Assembly (NCBI GenBank): GCA_023423935.1 | Contig: JAFAEQ010000015.1 | Location: 1 to 64,000 of the forward strand | Source: Pseudomonadota bacterium | GTDB lineage: Bacteria > Pseudomonadota > Gammaproteobacteria > Steroidobacterales > Steroidobacteraceae | Reading direction: 5' to 3' | DNA length: 64,000 nucleotides | Part shown: positions 51,623-60,900 of the stretch, in pieces | Layout: each line of letters begins with the position of its first letter | Position numbering within the stretch: position 1 is the first letter of the stretch | The notes under the pieces: model-generated | The model's database searches: none | Told to the model about the DNA's origin: nothing | Seen by the model: only the letters and a program-made list of their open reading frames with translations | Position numbers and translations under genes: made by a program

Positions 51623-52957
51623 ATGGCTAGCGTTCTGATCATCGACGACAACGATGCGGTGCGCACCGCGCTGGAAGTGCTGTTGTCGCTCGAGGGGCAT
51701 CGGGTGTTCTGCGCGAGCAGTCCTGCTGACGGGATGCGGCAGCTCGTCTCGCACGAGATCGATCTGGTTCTGCAGGACATGAACTTCAAGAAAGAGGCGA
51801 CCTCCGGCGAGGAGGGCGTGCAGCTATTTCGGGCGATTCGCGAGCGCTTTTCCTCGACGCCGATCGTGTTGCTCACGGCGTGGACGCATCTGGAGACGGC
51901 GATCGAGTTGGTCAAGGCGGGGGCGGCCGATTATCTGGCCAAGCCTTGGGATGATGCGCGTCTGTTGACGACGGTTCGTAACTTGCTGGAACTGCGTGCT
52001 TTGTCGGCCGAGAAGGAACGCGCGGTGCGACGCCGTGCGGAGTCGCGGGCGGCGCTGGCCTCGCGCTTCAATCTGTGCGGCCTCGTCTTCGAGAGCGAGA
52101 CCATGCGCGATCTGGTCACGAAGGCCACGCACGTGGCGCCCGCGGAAGTCCCCGTGCTCATCACCGGGCCGAATGGCTCGGGAAAAGAAATCATCGCAGC
52201 GATCATTCAGGCGAACTCGGCCGTGCGGAGTGGTCCGTTCGTGAAGGTCAATGTCGGCGCGCTGCCGAAAGATCTCATGGAAGCCGAGTTGTTCGGAGCC
52301 GAGGCGGGCGCGTTCACCGGCGCGCTCAAGGCGCGTCTCGGTCGTTTCGAAGCGGCCGATGGCGGCACGCTGTTCCTGGATGAGATCGGCAATCTTTCGC
52401 TCGAAGGCCAGGCGAAGCTTTTGCGTGTGCTGCAGACCGGTGAATTCGAACGACTGGGCAGCAGCGTCACGCGCAAGGTGCGGGTGCGCGTGATCAGCGC
52501 AACGAATACGCATCTGCCGAGCGCCATTGCCGAAGGCAGGTTCCGCGAGGATCTTTACTATCGACTCAACGTCATCGAGCTGCGGGTTCCGCCGCTCGCC
52601 GAACGGACGGACGACATCCTGCCGCTGGCCCGACATTTTCTGGAAGGTCGATGCCTGAACGTGCAGGCCGAGAGAGCCCTGCTCTCACACCCCTGGCCCG
52701 GGAACGTTCGCGAACTGCTCAACACGATTCGCCGTGCCTCGCTGCTTTCGACCGGCCCGGAGATCACTCCCGCAGATCTCGGCCTGAGTCCGAATGTCGG
52801 TGCAAGCGAATCCGAACCCGAACGCGAGCCCGACCGCGCCGAGATCGAAGAAGCCCTGTCCCGCGCCCGCGGCGTCATCGCCCGCGCCGCCCGCGACCTC
52901 GGCCTCAGCCGCCAGGCTCTCTACCGGCGGATGGAGAAGCTGGGGCTGAAAGAGTGA
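51623..52957 (+). CDS. Sigma-54-dependent response regulator (REC-AAA-Fis)
   Basis: 444 residues from an ATG; a TTG two codons earlier is possible. Receiver domain with Asp8-Asp9, phospho-acceptor Asp52, Thr85 and Lys107. The AAA+ domain has Walker A GPNGSGKE (182-189), sigma-54 contact loop GAFTGA (229-234) and Walker B GTLFLDEIG. A Fis-type helix-turn-helix ends the chain (ARGVIARAARDLGLSRQALY). Phosphorylation by the adjacent kinase should let it activate the -24/-12 promoter at 46196, so the operon would control itself. Confidence 0.95.
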   Translation: MASVLIIDDNDAVRTALEVLLSLEGHRVFCASSPADGMRQLVSHEIDLVLQDMNFKKEATSGEEGVQLFRAIRERFSSTPIVLLTAWTHLETAIELVKAGAADYLAKPWDDARLLTTVRNLLELRALSAEKERAVRRRAESRAALASRFNLCGLVFESETMRDLVTKATHVAPAEVPVLITGPNGSGKEIIAAIIQANSAVRSGPFVKVNVGALPKDLMEAELFGAEAGAFTGALKARLGRFEAADGGTLFLDEIGNLSLEGQAKLLRVLQTGEFERLGSSVTRKVRVRVISATNTHLPSAIAEGRFREDLYYRLNVIELRVPPLAERTDDILPLARHFLEGRCLNVQAERALLSHPWPGNVRELLNTIRRASLLSTGPEITPADLGLSPNVGASESEPEREPDRAEIEEALSRARGVIARAARDLGLSRQALYRRMEKLGLKE

Positions 52958-52962
52958 AGGAG

Positions 52963-53363
52963 CAATTGACAATTGATAATGGACAATTGACAACGCAGAG
53001 CCCAGCAGGAGGCGGAACGAAGGCTGTAACTGATCTCCCCAGGAGCAATTGACAATTGATAATGGACAATTGACAACGCAGAGCGGCCGGCAGGGCGAGT
53101 GATGGACGGATGGCAACGCAGGCGGGGTCAGCAGAGATGTGGATGATGGGGATTCTTGCCCAGTGCGTTTCTCTCCTGTTTCTTCGTTGTCCATTGTCCA
53201 TTGTCCATTTCTCGCATCAGTAGTTAATTGCGAGTGATGGAAACTTGGTGACGCGAGCCTGGTCAGCAGAGATGGCGATGACAGTGATGGAGAGGACTCT
53301 TGCTCGGCGCGTTTCTCTCCTGTGTCCCCGTTGTCCATTGTCCATTATCAATTGTCCATTTCT
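52963..53363. repeat. TTGACAA-type heptamer arrays filling a 412 bp gap
   Basis: CAATTGACAATTGATAATGG-type arrays at 52963-52993 and 53046-53076 (83 bp apart, direct). The inverted GTTGTCCATTGTCCATTG type lies at 53187-53212 and 53331-53360. The inverted arrays are parts of a second, about 100-140 bp direct repeat (both carry GCGTTTCTCTCCTGT and GCAGAGATG). No gene is seen in the gap. Confidence 0.8.
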
Positions 53364-53369
53364 CCCCTG

Positions 53370-54683
53370 ATGCGTTTCTCCCTCGAAGGCAAGTTGGCGG
53401 CGTGGAGCGTGGTGCTCGCGATCGTGGGGGTGGGGGCGTTCATTGGGTTGCAGGCGTGGTTGCAGTCGGTGTTTGTTGCCGGGCTGGTGGCGATCGGTGT
53501 CGTGGTGGTGGTCGGGGTGTGTGGGGCGCGGGCATTCATGCGGCCGATCGTCGACACGGTCGCTGCGATCGGGGATGGGATCGCGAGCATGAAGGATCGC
53601 GATTTCAGTCTGAGTATCGCGCCCTCGAAGCATGCCGAGCTCAATAGTCTGGTCGAAAGCTACAACGGCCTCGGGCAGGTGCTGCGCGATGAGCGTCAGA
53701 GTCTCTATCAGCGTGAGTTGCTGCTCGACACGGTGATTCAGGCGACGCCGCTGGCGATGGTGCTCACCGATGCGAACGATCGCGTTGTGTACAGCAACGT
53801 CGCTGCGCGACAGACGTTTCTCGGCGGTCGCAAGCTCGAAGGGCTTTCGTTCGCCGAGTTGCTGAGCTTCGCGCCCGAGCCTTTGCGACAGGCAGTCGCG
53901 GCGCAGTCGGATTCGGTATTCACGATCGAGAACGAGGGCGAATCGGACATTTACCTGTTGTCCCAGCGCCGTTTTCTATTGAACAGTCAGTCGCACCGGC
54001 TGTTTCTGCTCAAGCAGCTCACGCGCGAGCTTTCGCGTCAGGAAGTGGAAACCTGGAAGAAGGTCATTCGGGTCATTGCTCACGAGCTGAACAACTCGTT
54101 GGCGCCGATTTCATCGCTGGCTCATTCCGGTGGTCAGCTGGTGAACCGGCCGGAGCCGGCGCAGCTCGAGCGGATCTTCAGGACCATTGAGGAGCGGGCG
54201 CGTCATCTGCATTCGTTCATCGATGGCTATGCGCGGTTCGCAAAATTGCCCAAACCGCGGCCCGAAGCGGTGGATTGGTCCACCTTCCTGCGTTCGCTGC
54301 AGGAGGCGACTCCGTTTCGACTGGTCGCGGATGCCACCGCGCGCACCGGCGTCTTCGATCCGACACAGATGGAGCAGGTACTCATCAACCTGGTGAAAAA
54401 TGCCCGCGAAGCCGGAGCGCCCAGCGAGAGCATCGAGTTGCATGTGGAGGCATACGCCGGCGGCTGGCGGATTCAGGTGATGGATCGGGGCGCAGGCATG
54501 ACGGATGAGGTGCTGCGGGTCGCTCTGCTGCCGTTTTTCTCGACCAAGCCCTCGGGCGCGGGGCTGGGGCTGACTATCTGCCGCGAAGTGGTCGAGGCCC
54601 ATGGCGGGCGAATTTCCCTGGCGAATCGCGAAGGCGGCGGGCTCGCAGCGACCTTATGGATTCCTGCGATTGCGCAGGAGTGA
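53370..54683 (+). CDS. NtrY-like membrane sensor histidine kinase
   Basis: 437 residues from MRFSLEGKLAAW; the frame upstream is repeat-encoded. Two N-terminal helices (about 10-30 and 33-55) with almost no periplasmic loop, then HAMP-like and PAS segments (TPLAMVLTDANDRVVYSNVA), HisKA with His238 in IAHELNNSLAPIS, and the ATPase domain (NLVKNAREAGAP, DRGAGMT, FFSTKPSGAGLGL). Short-looped kinases of this kind sense membrane or exporter state. Partner of the sigma-54 regulator 412 bp upstream. Confidence 0.93.
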   Translation: MRFSLEGKLAAWSVVLAIVGVGAFIGLQAWLQSVFVAGLVAIGVVVVVGVCGARAFMRPIVDTVAAIGDGIASMKDRDFSLSIAPSKHAELNSLVESYNGLGQVLRDERQSLYQRELLLDTVIQATPLAMVLTDANDRVVYSNVAARQTFLGGRKLEGLSFAELLSFAPEPLRQAVAAQSDSVFTIENEGESDIYLLSQRRFLLNSQSHRLFLLKQLTRELSRQEVETWKKVIRVIAHELNNSLAPISSLAHSGGQLVNRPEPAQLERIFRTIEERARHLHSFIDGYARFAKLPKPRPEAVDWSTFLRSLQEATPFRLVADATARTGVFDPTQMEQVLINLVKNAREAGAPSESIELHVEAYAGGWRIQVMDRGAGMTDEVLRVALLPFFSTKPSGAGLGLTICREVVEAHGGRISLANREGGGLAATLWIPAIAQE

Positions 54684-54851
54684 AGGCGAGTCCCCGACAC
54701 GCGCCCGCTCGCCCTCTCTGACTTCCCGGAAACGCATTCATTTTGCTGCGTTCTGACGGCGGCCTTTACATCAGTGGTGCAGGTTGCGATTGCAGTGGCG
54801 CAATCAACTGCTGACAATAGGTTCAAAGAACGATGTAGAAGCCTGTTCCTG

Positions 54852-57551
54852 ATGAGTGCCACTGCCGAACCCATCGATTCGCTTGGATCCACCGGCCAGT
54901 GGAATCTCGTGGCGTTGACGAAATTTCGCGCGCCGCGTGTGCGTCGGGACGTGCTCGCGCGTCCGGCGTTGCAGGCGCGCCTGAGCCGATCCATCGAAGA
55001 GAACCCCGTGACGCTCGTCTGCGCGCCGGGCGGATCGGGCAAGACGACGTTGCTGGCGCAATGGATGCACGAGTCGCCCTCGGACACGATCGCCCTGTGG
55101 ATCACCATCGACGCCGACGACAATGACACGAACCGCTTTTTTGCGGCGCTGATCCAGTCGCTCGAGCCGCTCGGGCTGAGCTGGGACACCGATCCTCGCT
55201 CGCTGATCGACAGCGTCGCAGGATCGCGAGCACAGACGCGTGCGGCGCTGGCAGCGCTCGTCAATGCGCTTTGCACGAGTACCGCCAAGCGCATCGTATT
55301 GATCTTCGATGATCTGCATCGGATCGAGAAACCGGAAGCCTACGAGCTGCTCGACTCGTTGATCGAACGTCTGCCCGACCATGTCGCCATCGTACTGGGC
55401 ACAAGGGTGGAGCCGCCTCTGTCGCTGGCTCGATGGCGGGCGTATGGCGAGCTCGGCTGGTTTGCGCCCGCGGATCTGCAATTCACGCTCGAAGACGCGA
55501 CAGCACTGGCGCAGGCGCGGTTCGGTAAGCAGCTCGATGAATCGGAAGTGCGCGAAGCCATGCAGCGTACGCACGGTTGGGCGGCGGGACTATTGCTGGT
55601 CCTGCAATCGCGGGCGGGCCGCGGCCCTGCCGCGCTCGTGCGGGGTGACGGCGCCGAATCGAACCGGCATCTGTTCGCGTATCTGGCGCAGGAAGTGCTC
55701 GACGAATTGCCGGCCGATCTGCAGGATTTCGTGCTGCGCAGCTCGATTCTGATCGAGTTGAATCCGCATCTGTGCTCGACGCTCACCGGGCGGACCGACG
55801 CGCGCCAGGTTCTCGAGTCGCTCTATCGACGCAATCTGTTTCTCACCGCCATCGATGAGATGACGCCGGTACTGCGCTTTCATGATCTGTTCCGCGAGTT
55901 CCTGGAAGCCGAGCTGGCGCGTCGCGATCCCAATCTCAAGCGCGAGCTGCACGAACGCACTGCGAAGGCCGAGCGCAACCGTTCGCGCGCGATCTATCAC
56001 CTGCTCGCGGCGCAACGCTGGAGCGAGGCCATGGAGGGCATCGTGGAAGCCGCGCCGGAGCGTCTGGCGCACGGAGGGATTGCAACCGTCGAACGCTGGA
56101 TCGATGCGATTCCGGAGGCCGTACGCGCGGGAAATCCGATGATCGGCTATCTGCGTGGCACGTGCGCTTGGTTCCGCTGGGACTGGCCGCGTGCAAAACG
56201 CGAGCTGACCCCCGCGCTCGAGGGATTGACTGCGCCGGAGCACCATGCGGAGCGCGTGACGGGCCTTTTTCATCTGATCGATGCGCTGAATTCATCGGGC
56301 GCTCGGGACGAAGCCCGCGTCCGCATCGAGCAGGCCGCACAACTGCCGCTCGATAAGCTGGGCAGGGCCGAGCTTGCGCTACAGCAGGCATGGTGTGCGA
56401 CGCCGTCTGGCGATCTCGCCTCCGTCGCGTTGTACATGCGCGATTACATCGAGATCGCGGAATCCGACCCGGCAACGATTCTCCCTGCGACAGCCGATCG
56501 CATCCATTGTGTGCTCATCGGCATTCCGGGCATTGCCGCGATCTTCGAGAGGTTCTTCACCGCCTTTCAGCAGATTCGCGGGACGACTCCGTTGCCGTGG
56601 CATATCTCGGCCTTTACGGTGGGAGCCTGGGCTCATTTGTGGCGCGGTCGTCGCGCGGAAATGCTCGACGCCTTGCAGCAAGCCGAGGTGTTGCAGCATC
56701 AGTTCGGCGGCGTGAGGCTGGTGATCGAGCGTCTGGGCCAGGCGCGCTCGGTGGTCAGCATGGTGACCGGCGATCACGAGCGTGCGCTTTCGACCATGCA
56801 GGCGCACATCAAGGGATTGCAGACCGCGGAGCTTGCCGGTCACAGCCATGTGTGGCTGCGTGCCTATCGGCATGGCTATGGCCGTGCGTGCTGGATGGTC
56901 GAAGACATCGCGCGATTCCGCGAAGTGGTGCCCCATCTCGCGGCGCCGATGATGCCGGGCGAATGGCCGTTCACCGAGACCGCTGCAGCCACTGTGCGCG
57001 GTCTGGATGCGGTTCTCGACAAAGACTGGTCCCGAGCCGAGACGGCTTTGCGCGAGGCCGTGAGCACGCACGCGCAACGTCGCATGCCTATGGTGTACGC
57101 GGATCCGCGCATCAGCCTGAGCTATGTCCTTCTGATGCAGGGACGCAAGAACGAGGCGTGGACGCTATTCGAACCCGTGTATCGCGAAGCCATCGACGAA
57201 CATGCAGTCGGCCTGTTGCTGCTCGAGTCGCGCCGCGTCGTGAATGAAGTGCTGGAGCTCGTGCCCGCGTCGTTGAAAAAGACCGCCGAACATGCGCTTT
57301 TCATGGAGGAGTTCGGACGCTGGAGCGATACGCCGCCTGCCGAGCCAGGCCAACGCAAGGGACTTCTCGCAGTGCTGTCCGAGCGCGAGCTCGAAGTCCT
57401 TTCGGAAGTCGCAGGCGGTGCCAGCAACAAGCACATCGCGCGCTCACTGTCGCTGAGTCTGCATACCGTCAAACGCCACATCGCCAACATTCTGGACAAA
57501 CTCGACTGCGATTCGCGCGGTCAGGCGGCAGACTTGTTCCGCAGGCATTAG
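54852..57551 (+). CDS. MalT-type ATP-dependent LuxR-family activator
   Basis: 899 residues from MSATAEPIDS; the frame is open 26 codons more. Walker A APGGSGKTTL (58-67), Walker B IVLIFDDLH, the STAND-type arrangement, then about 500 residues of TPR-like helical repeats, and a C-terminal LuxR helix-turn-helix (LSERELEVLSEVAGGASNKH, then IARSLSLSLHTVKRHIANIL). Activity should depend on ATP and an inducer, as in MalT. Target genes unknown; it stands alone, followed by a Ser/Thr kinase in the same direction. Confidence 0.93.
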   Translation: MSATAEPIDSLGSTGQWNLVALTKFRAPRVRRDVLARPALQARLSRSIEENPVTLVCAPGGSGKTTLLAQWMHESPSDTIALWITIDADDNDTNRFFAALIQSLEPLGLSWDTDPRSLIDSVAGSRAQTRAALAALVNALCTSTAKRIVLIFDDLHRIEKPEAYELLDSLIERLPDHVAIVLGTRVEPPLSLARWRAYGELGWFAPADLQFTLEDATALAQARFGKQLDESEVREAMQRTHGWAAGLLLVLQSRAGRGPAALVRGDGAESNRHLFAYLAQEVLDELPADLQDFVLRSSILIELNPHLCSTLTGRTDARQVLESLYRRNLFLTAIDEMTPVLRFHDLFREFLEAELARRDPNLKRELHERTAKAERNRSRAIYHLLAAQRWSEAMEGIVEAAPERLAHGGIATVERWIDAIPEAVRAGNPMIGYLRGTCAWFRWDWPRAKRELTPALEGLTAPEHHAERVTGLFHLIDALNSSGARDEARVRIEQAAQLPLDKLGRAELALQQAWCATPSGDLASVALYMRDYIEIAESDPATILPATADRIHCVLIGIPGIAAIFERFFTAFQQIRGTTPLPWHISAFTVGAWAHLWRGRRAEMLDALQQAEVLQHQFGGVRLVIERLGQARSVVSMVTGDHERALSTMQAHIKGLQTAELAGHSHVWLRAYRHGYGRACWMVEDIARFREVVPHLAAPMMPGEWPFTETAAATVRGLDAVLDKDWSRAETALREAVSTHAQRRMPMVYADPRISLSYVLLMQGRKNEAWTLFEPVYREAIDEHAVGLLLLESRRVVNEVLELVPASLKKTAEHALFMEEFGRWSDTPPAEPGQRKGLLAVLSERELEVLSEVAGGASNKHIARSLSLSLHTVKRHIANILDKLDCDSRGQAADLFRRH

Positions 57552-57693
57552 CGAAGCGAGTGAAGAGTGATGGGTCGTGAGGGATGCCTCAGACATCATT
57601 CACCGCCCTCATTTCCCGTTCCCATTCTCTACGGCCTGCCTCGCATCCGAGGCATAGAATGCAGGCCAAAATCGAACAATCAGGCAGGGGTCG

Positions 57694-59511
57694 ATGGACA
57701 AGAACTCAGCGCTGGCACGGTTGGGCTTGAGTGGCGAAGAGGATGCGGCGACCGTCGCGCGCGTCTATAGCGAACGCACAGCCACGATCCAGGGACGCCT
57801 GGTGTCGGCGCAGACCGATGCGGAGCGCGAACAGCATCGTAGTGACTTGTCCGGATTGGCCGAGGCATTCGTGGCGCTCACATCCGCCGGTGAACACGCG
57901 CGGACGATCCTGGAACCGCCGGGAGCGACCACGTTGCGCGAAGCCGCCGATGCAGCGGCCAATCGCATGCCCGATACGCTGGCGCGCGTCGAAAGCGGCA
58001 TGCTCATTTCGAGTCGACTCGAGATCGGCGAAATGCTCGGGCAGGGCGGGATGGGCTATGTGTATGCCGCACGCGATCGACTGCGCGATGAAGATGTCGC
58101 GATCAAGGTGCTGCGGCAGGATCTGCTCTTCAGCTCCGCTGCCAAGGAGCGATTCCTGGCCGAGGCGCGCGTTTCCAGCAATCTCTCGCATCCGAATATC
58201 GTTCGCGTGTACGACGTGGGTGAGAGCGGTGGGCACTATTACCTGTCGATGGAGCGGCTGCGAGGTCAGACGCTGCGGCAGCGCATTCACGCGTATCAAC
58301 GCGACCAGCGCGCTTTCACGCTGGCGGAAGTCACTGACATTGCGCGGCAATTGATCGACGCGCTGCGTTACGCGCATCGCTACATCGTCCATCGCGATCT
58401 GAAGCCCGAGAACGTCTGGCTGTCCGATGATGGGACGGTGAAGCTGATGGACTTCGGCATCGCGCGTGCCTTCACCAACTCGAAGATGACGCAGACGGGC
58501 ATGACGCTCGGCACGGCTTACTACATGGCGCCTGAGCAGCGCACCGATGCGAAGGAAGTCGACTGGCGCGCCGATCAGTACGCGCTCGGCGTCGTGCTGT
58601 ACGAGCTGTTGACGGGCTCGGTGCCGATGGGCGCAACGAAGCCGATCTCGAACTCACGTCGTGACGTGCCCCAGCGCGCCGCCAACGCGATCATGCGGGC
58701 ACTGTCGCCCAAGCCCGAAGATCGCTGGCCTTCGCTCGATGCGATGCTCGCCGAGCTAGAACCTGCACGGAAGCAATCGAGCAAGGCCGCGGTGTGGCTG
58801 ATCGGACTGCTGCTCGCAGGCGTTGCAGGCGCTGGCGTGTACTACAGCACCGTACTGAAGTCTGATCAGGAGCGAACCGCGCTGCCTGCGCCTGTCGCGA
58901 CGAGCGCGCCGATCGAGGCCGCCCCGACAGAGGCATCCGCGGATGTTCCCGCGGCTAATGTCGAAGACCCATCCGCTGCGATACCGGGCGAACCGCCATC
59001 AGTAGGTAGCCCTGAGCCCACGCAAGTCGCCGCGGTCACGAAGACCGAGGTTGCACAGTCCGCCACGTCGACACGCGCCGATCAGTCGCAGGCATCAGGT
59101 GCGGAGGTGAAATCCTCGAACGCCTCAATGAAGACCGCGGCGCTCGATCCGGCGGCGGTTCGACGTCAGGAATGCATCGCGCAATGCGAACGCGACGATG
59201 GCGAATGCCGCAGCATCAATCGACGCGGCAAGCAGGATTGCATGCGAGCGGTCGGGTTCAACTCTCCAGGCGGGTTTACGACCTCACCGAACAACCGCGT
59301 CGCCGAATGCGCGTTCTATACGCAGGCTCGCTGCCGCTATGCAGTGGATCGCGACGCGTGCCTGGCCCGCATCGGCTCGCGCTACAACGAATGCGTCAAC
59401 ATCCTCACCGGCTCCGTCGCATCACGCCGTCAGGACTGCGATGCCAAAGCCAACGAAGCGGACGGGCTGTGCCTGAGCGAGCTGCGCGATTGCCGCAGTT
59501 CTTGTCAGTGA
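57694..59511 (+). CDS. Ser/Thr kinase with a 12-cysteine extracytoplasmic domain
   Basis: 605 residues. An unusual 100-residue N-terminal helical part precedes the kinase domain: GQGGMGYVY (117-125), Lys138, HRDLKPEN (233-240), DFG 253-255 and APEQ 279-282. One helix at about 365-386, a Pro/Ala/Ser-rich linker, then a domain of about 105 residues with 12 Cys (QEC, QC, GEC, QDC, AEC, RC, DAC, NEC, QDC, GLC, DC, SC) and a long spacing rule close to 4-6 residues. The even Cys number and location suggest six disulfides and a ligand- or redox-sensing exterior. A hairpin (TGCCTCG, CATC, CGAGGCA) lies at 57637-57654 before the gene. Confidence 0.9.
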   Translation: MDKNSALARLGLSGEEDAATVARVYSERTATIQGRLVSAQTDAEREQHRSDLSGLAEAFVALTSAGEHARTILEPPGATTLREAADAAANRMPDTLARVESGMLISSRLEIGEMLGQGGMGYVYAARDRLRDEDVAIKVLRQDLLFSSAAKERFLAEARVSSNLSHPNIVRVYDVGESGGHYYLSMERLRGQTLRQRIHAYQRDQRAFTLAEVTDIARQLIDALRYAHRYIVHRDLKPENVWLSDDGTVKLMDFGIARAFTNSKMTQTGMTLGTAYYMAPEQRTDAKEVDWRADQYALGVVLYELLTGSVPMGATKPISNSRRDVPQRAANAIMRALSPKPEDRWPSLDAMLAELEPARKQSSKAAVWLIGLLLAGVAGAGVYYSTVLKSDQERTALPAPVATSAPIEAAPTEASADVPAANVEDPSAAIPGEPPSVGSPEPTQVAAVTKTEVAQSATSTRADQSQASGAEVKSSNASMKTAALDPAAVRRQECIAQCERDDGECRSINRRGKQDCMRAVGFNSPGGFTTSPNNRVAECAFYTQARCRYAVDRDACLARIGSRYNECVNILTGSVASRRQDCDAKANEADGLCLSELRDCRSSCQ

Positions 59512-59519
59512 GGAGTCGC

Positions 59520-59975
59520 GGAGAGCCGCAAAGACCGCATAAAAGAACAGGGCACGCACGAAAGACTTGATCGATAGTTTGCCGCTGTCGTGATCCGGTG
59601 CATTTCCCGCGTGTACTTCTCTTTTCTGCAGTCGTTGCGGCCTTCCGTTACCGGCAGCGAGATGACCGAACGAAGAATGCACTTATGGAATGACGCCGGC
59701 TGCAAAGAGACGCGCTAAGCACGAAGCGCCGATGCGGAAATCGAGTGCGGATATCCTGCGTGTATTTCTTTTATGCGGTCTTTGCGGCTTCCCTTGCCGC
59801 CAGTTCTTGTCTCTGAGAGAAGGGCACAGACAACCGGAAAGACAGCAAAGATGAATGCACTATGACGCCAGCTGCAAGGAGACGCGCTGGGATGAGTGCC
59901 GGCTACCTATGCGGAAAGCCAGTGCAGGTATCCACGTGTATTTTCTTTTATGCGTTCTTTGCGGCTCCCAGTCTC
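59520..59975. repeat. Dispersed GCGGTCTTTGCGGC-type repeat, four copies
   Basis: TTTTATGCGGTCTTTGCGGC occurs at about 59770 and, with one or more changes, at 59617 and 59947, and inverted (GCCGCAAAGACCGCATAAAA) at about 59527-59546. Adjacent parts (GACGCC, CTGCAA, GAGACGCGCT) also recur with a period near 150-180 bp. The 485 bp between the kinase and yebC hold this and no gene. Confidence 0.75.
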
Positions 59976-59996
59976 TTCATCCGGGCAGCCGTGTCA

Positions 59997-60719
59997 TCAA
60001 ACCAGCGTGTGATAGACGTTCTGAACGTCGTCGTCCTGTTCGAGTTTGTCGATCAGGGCCATGACTTCGTTTGCCTGCTCTTCGGGCAGTTCGGTCGGGG
60101 TCATGCAGATGTATTCGTGGGAGGCTGAGATTGGGACGAGCTTGCGGTCTTCGAGGGCTTTCTGCATCTGGCCGAAGTCGGCGAAGGCGCAGCGGATCAC
60201 GAGTTGCGGTTCGCCTTTCTCGCCCGTGCTCTCGCCCATTTCCTCGAGGCCGTGATCGATCAGGTCGAGCTCGAGATCGTCCTGAACGATGCCTTCGGGA
60301 TTGAGCCGGAAGACGCCCATTTTCTTGAACTGGAAGCTCACGCTGCCGCTGGCGGCGAAGTTGCCGCCGTTGTTCTGGAAAATATTGCGGACGTTGGCGA
60401 CCGTGCGCGTCGGATTGTCAGTGGCGGCTTCGACGATGATCGCGACGCCGTGCGGTCCGTACCCTTCGTAGATGATTTCGTTGTAGTTCGCCGCGTCCTT
60501 GCCCGAGGCGCGCTTGATTGCCGAGGTGACGTTGTCCTTCGGCATGTTCACGGCGCGGGCGTTCTGGATGGCCCGCCGCAGTGCAGGGTTCGATGCCGGG
60601 TCAGGCCCACCCGCCTTCACGGCAATTGCGATCTCTTTGCCGACACGAGCGAATTGCTTCGCCATGCGGTTCCAGCGCGCAAACATTGCGTGCTTTCTGA
60701 CTTCGAAAATGCGGCCCAT
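59997..60719 (-). CDS. yebC: YebC/PmpR family regulator
   Basis: 240 residues from MGRIFEVRKHAMFARWNRMA. Family landmarks: KEIAIAVKAGGPDPASNPAL, NMPKDNVTSAIKRASG, IYEGYGPHGVAIIVEAATDN, NGGNFAASGSVSFQF. Three-domain YebC proteins act as transcription regulators or, as recent work proposes, help ribosomes at proline stretches. The open frame continues upstream through the inverted-repeat element, which is not part of the gene. Usually beside ruvC; here it is not. Confidence 0.95.
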   Translation of the reverse strand: MGRIFEVRKHAMFARWNRMAKQFARVGKEIAIAVKAGGPDPASNPALRRAIQNARAVNMPKDNVTSAIKRASGKDAANYNEIIYEGYGPHGVAIIVEAATDNPTRTVANVRNIFQNNGGNFAASGSVSFQFKKMGVFRLNPEGIVQDDLELDLIDHGLEEMGESTGEKGEPQLVIRCAFADFGQMQKALEDRKLVPISASHEYICMTPTELPEEQANEVMALIDKLEQDDDVQNVYHTLV

Positions 60720-60790
60720 GACTGTAAGAGCGTGGTGAGGGGCGCGAATTATCGTTGAAACGACGGGGGCGATGCCAGTGAGGGCGTTAG

Positions 60791-60900
60791 GTAACCTCTG
60801 ATCAATTCGCCATTCGCAACGATAGTTGCTTCGCCCACCGAAGCATTTCAACCAGTTGCAGACTTGCGAAGGTCAGGGAAGTCGAAAAATCAGAGCTTCC
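60791..60900. mobile_element. MITE-like inverted-repeat element, copy C (110 bp)
   Basis: The cleanest copy: flanked by identical TTAG (60787-60790 and 60901-60904), a 4-base duplication of YTAR type. The ends are GTAACCTCTGAT and the reverse complement GGAAGCTCTGAT. The interior matches copies A and B. Non-coding; it lies in the 233 bp gap between the DUF1840 and yebC genes. Confidence 0.9.

Noticed and set aside
60720..60851. 44-residue N-terminal extension of YebC
   Set aside because: It reads through the MITE; the family start is MGRIFEVRKHA.
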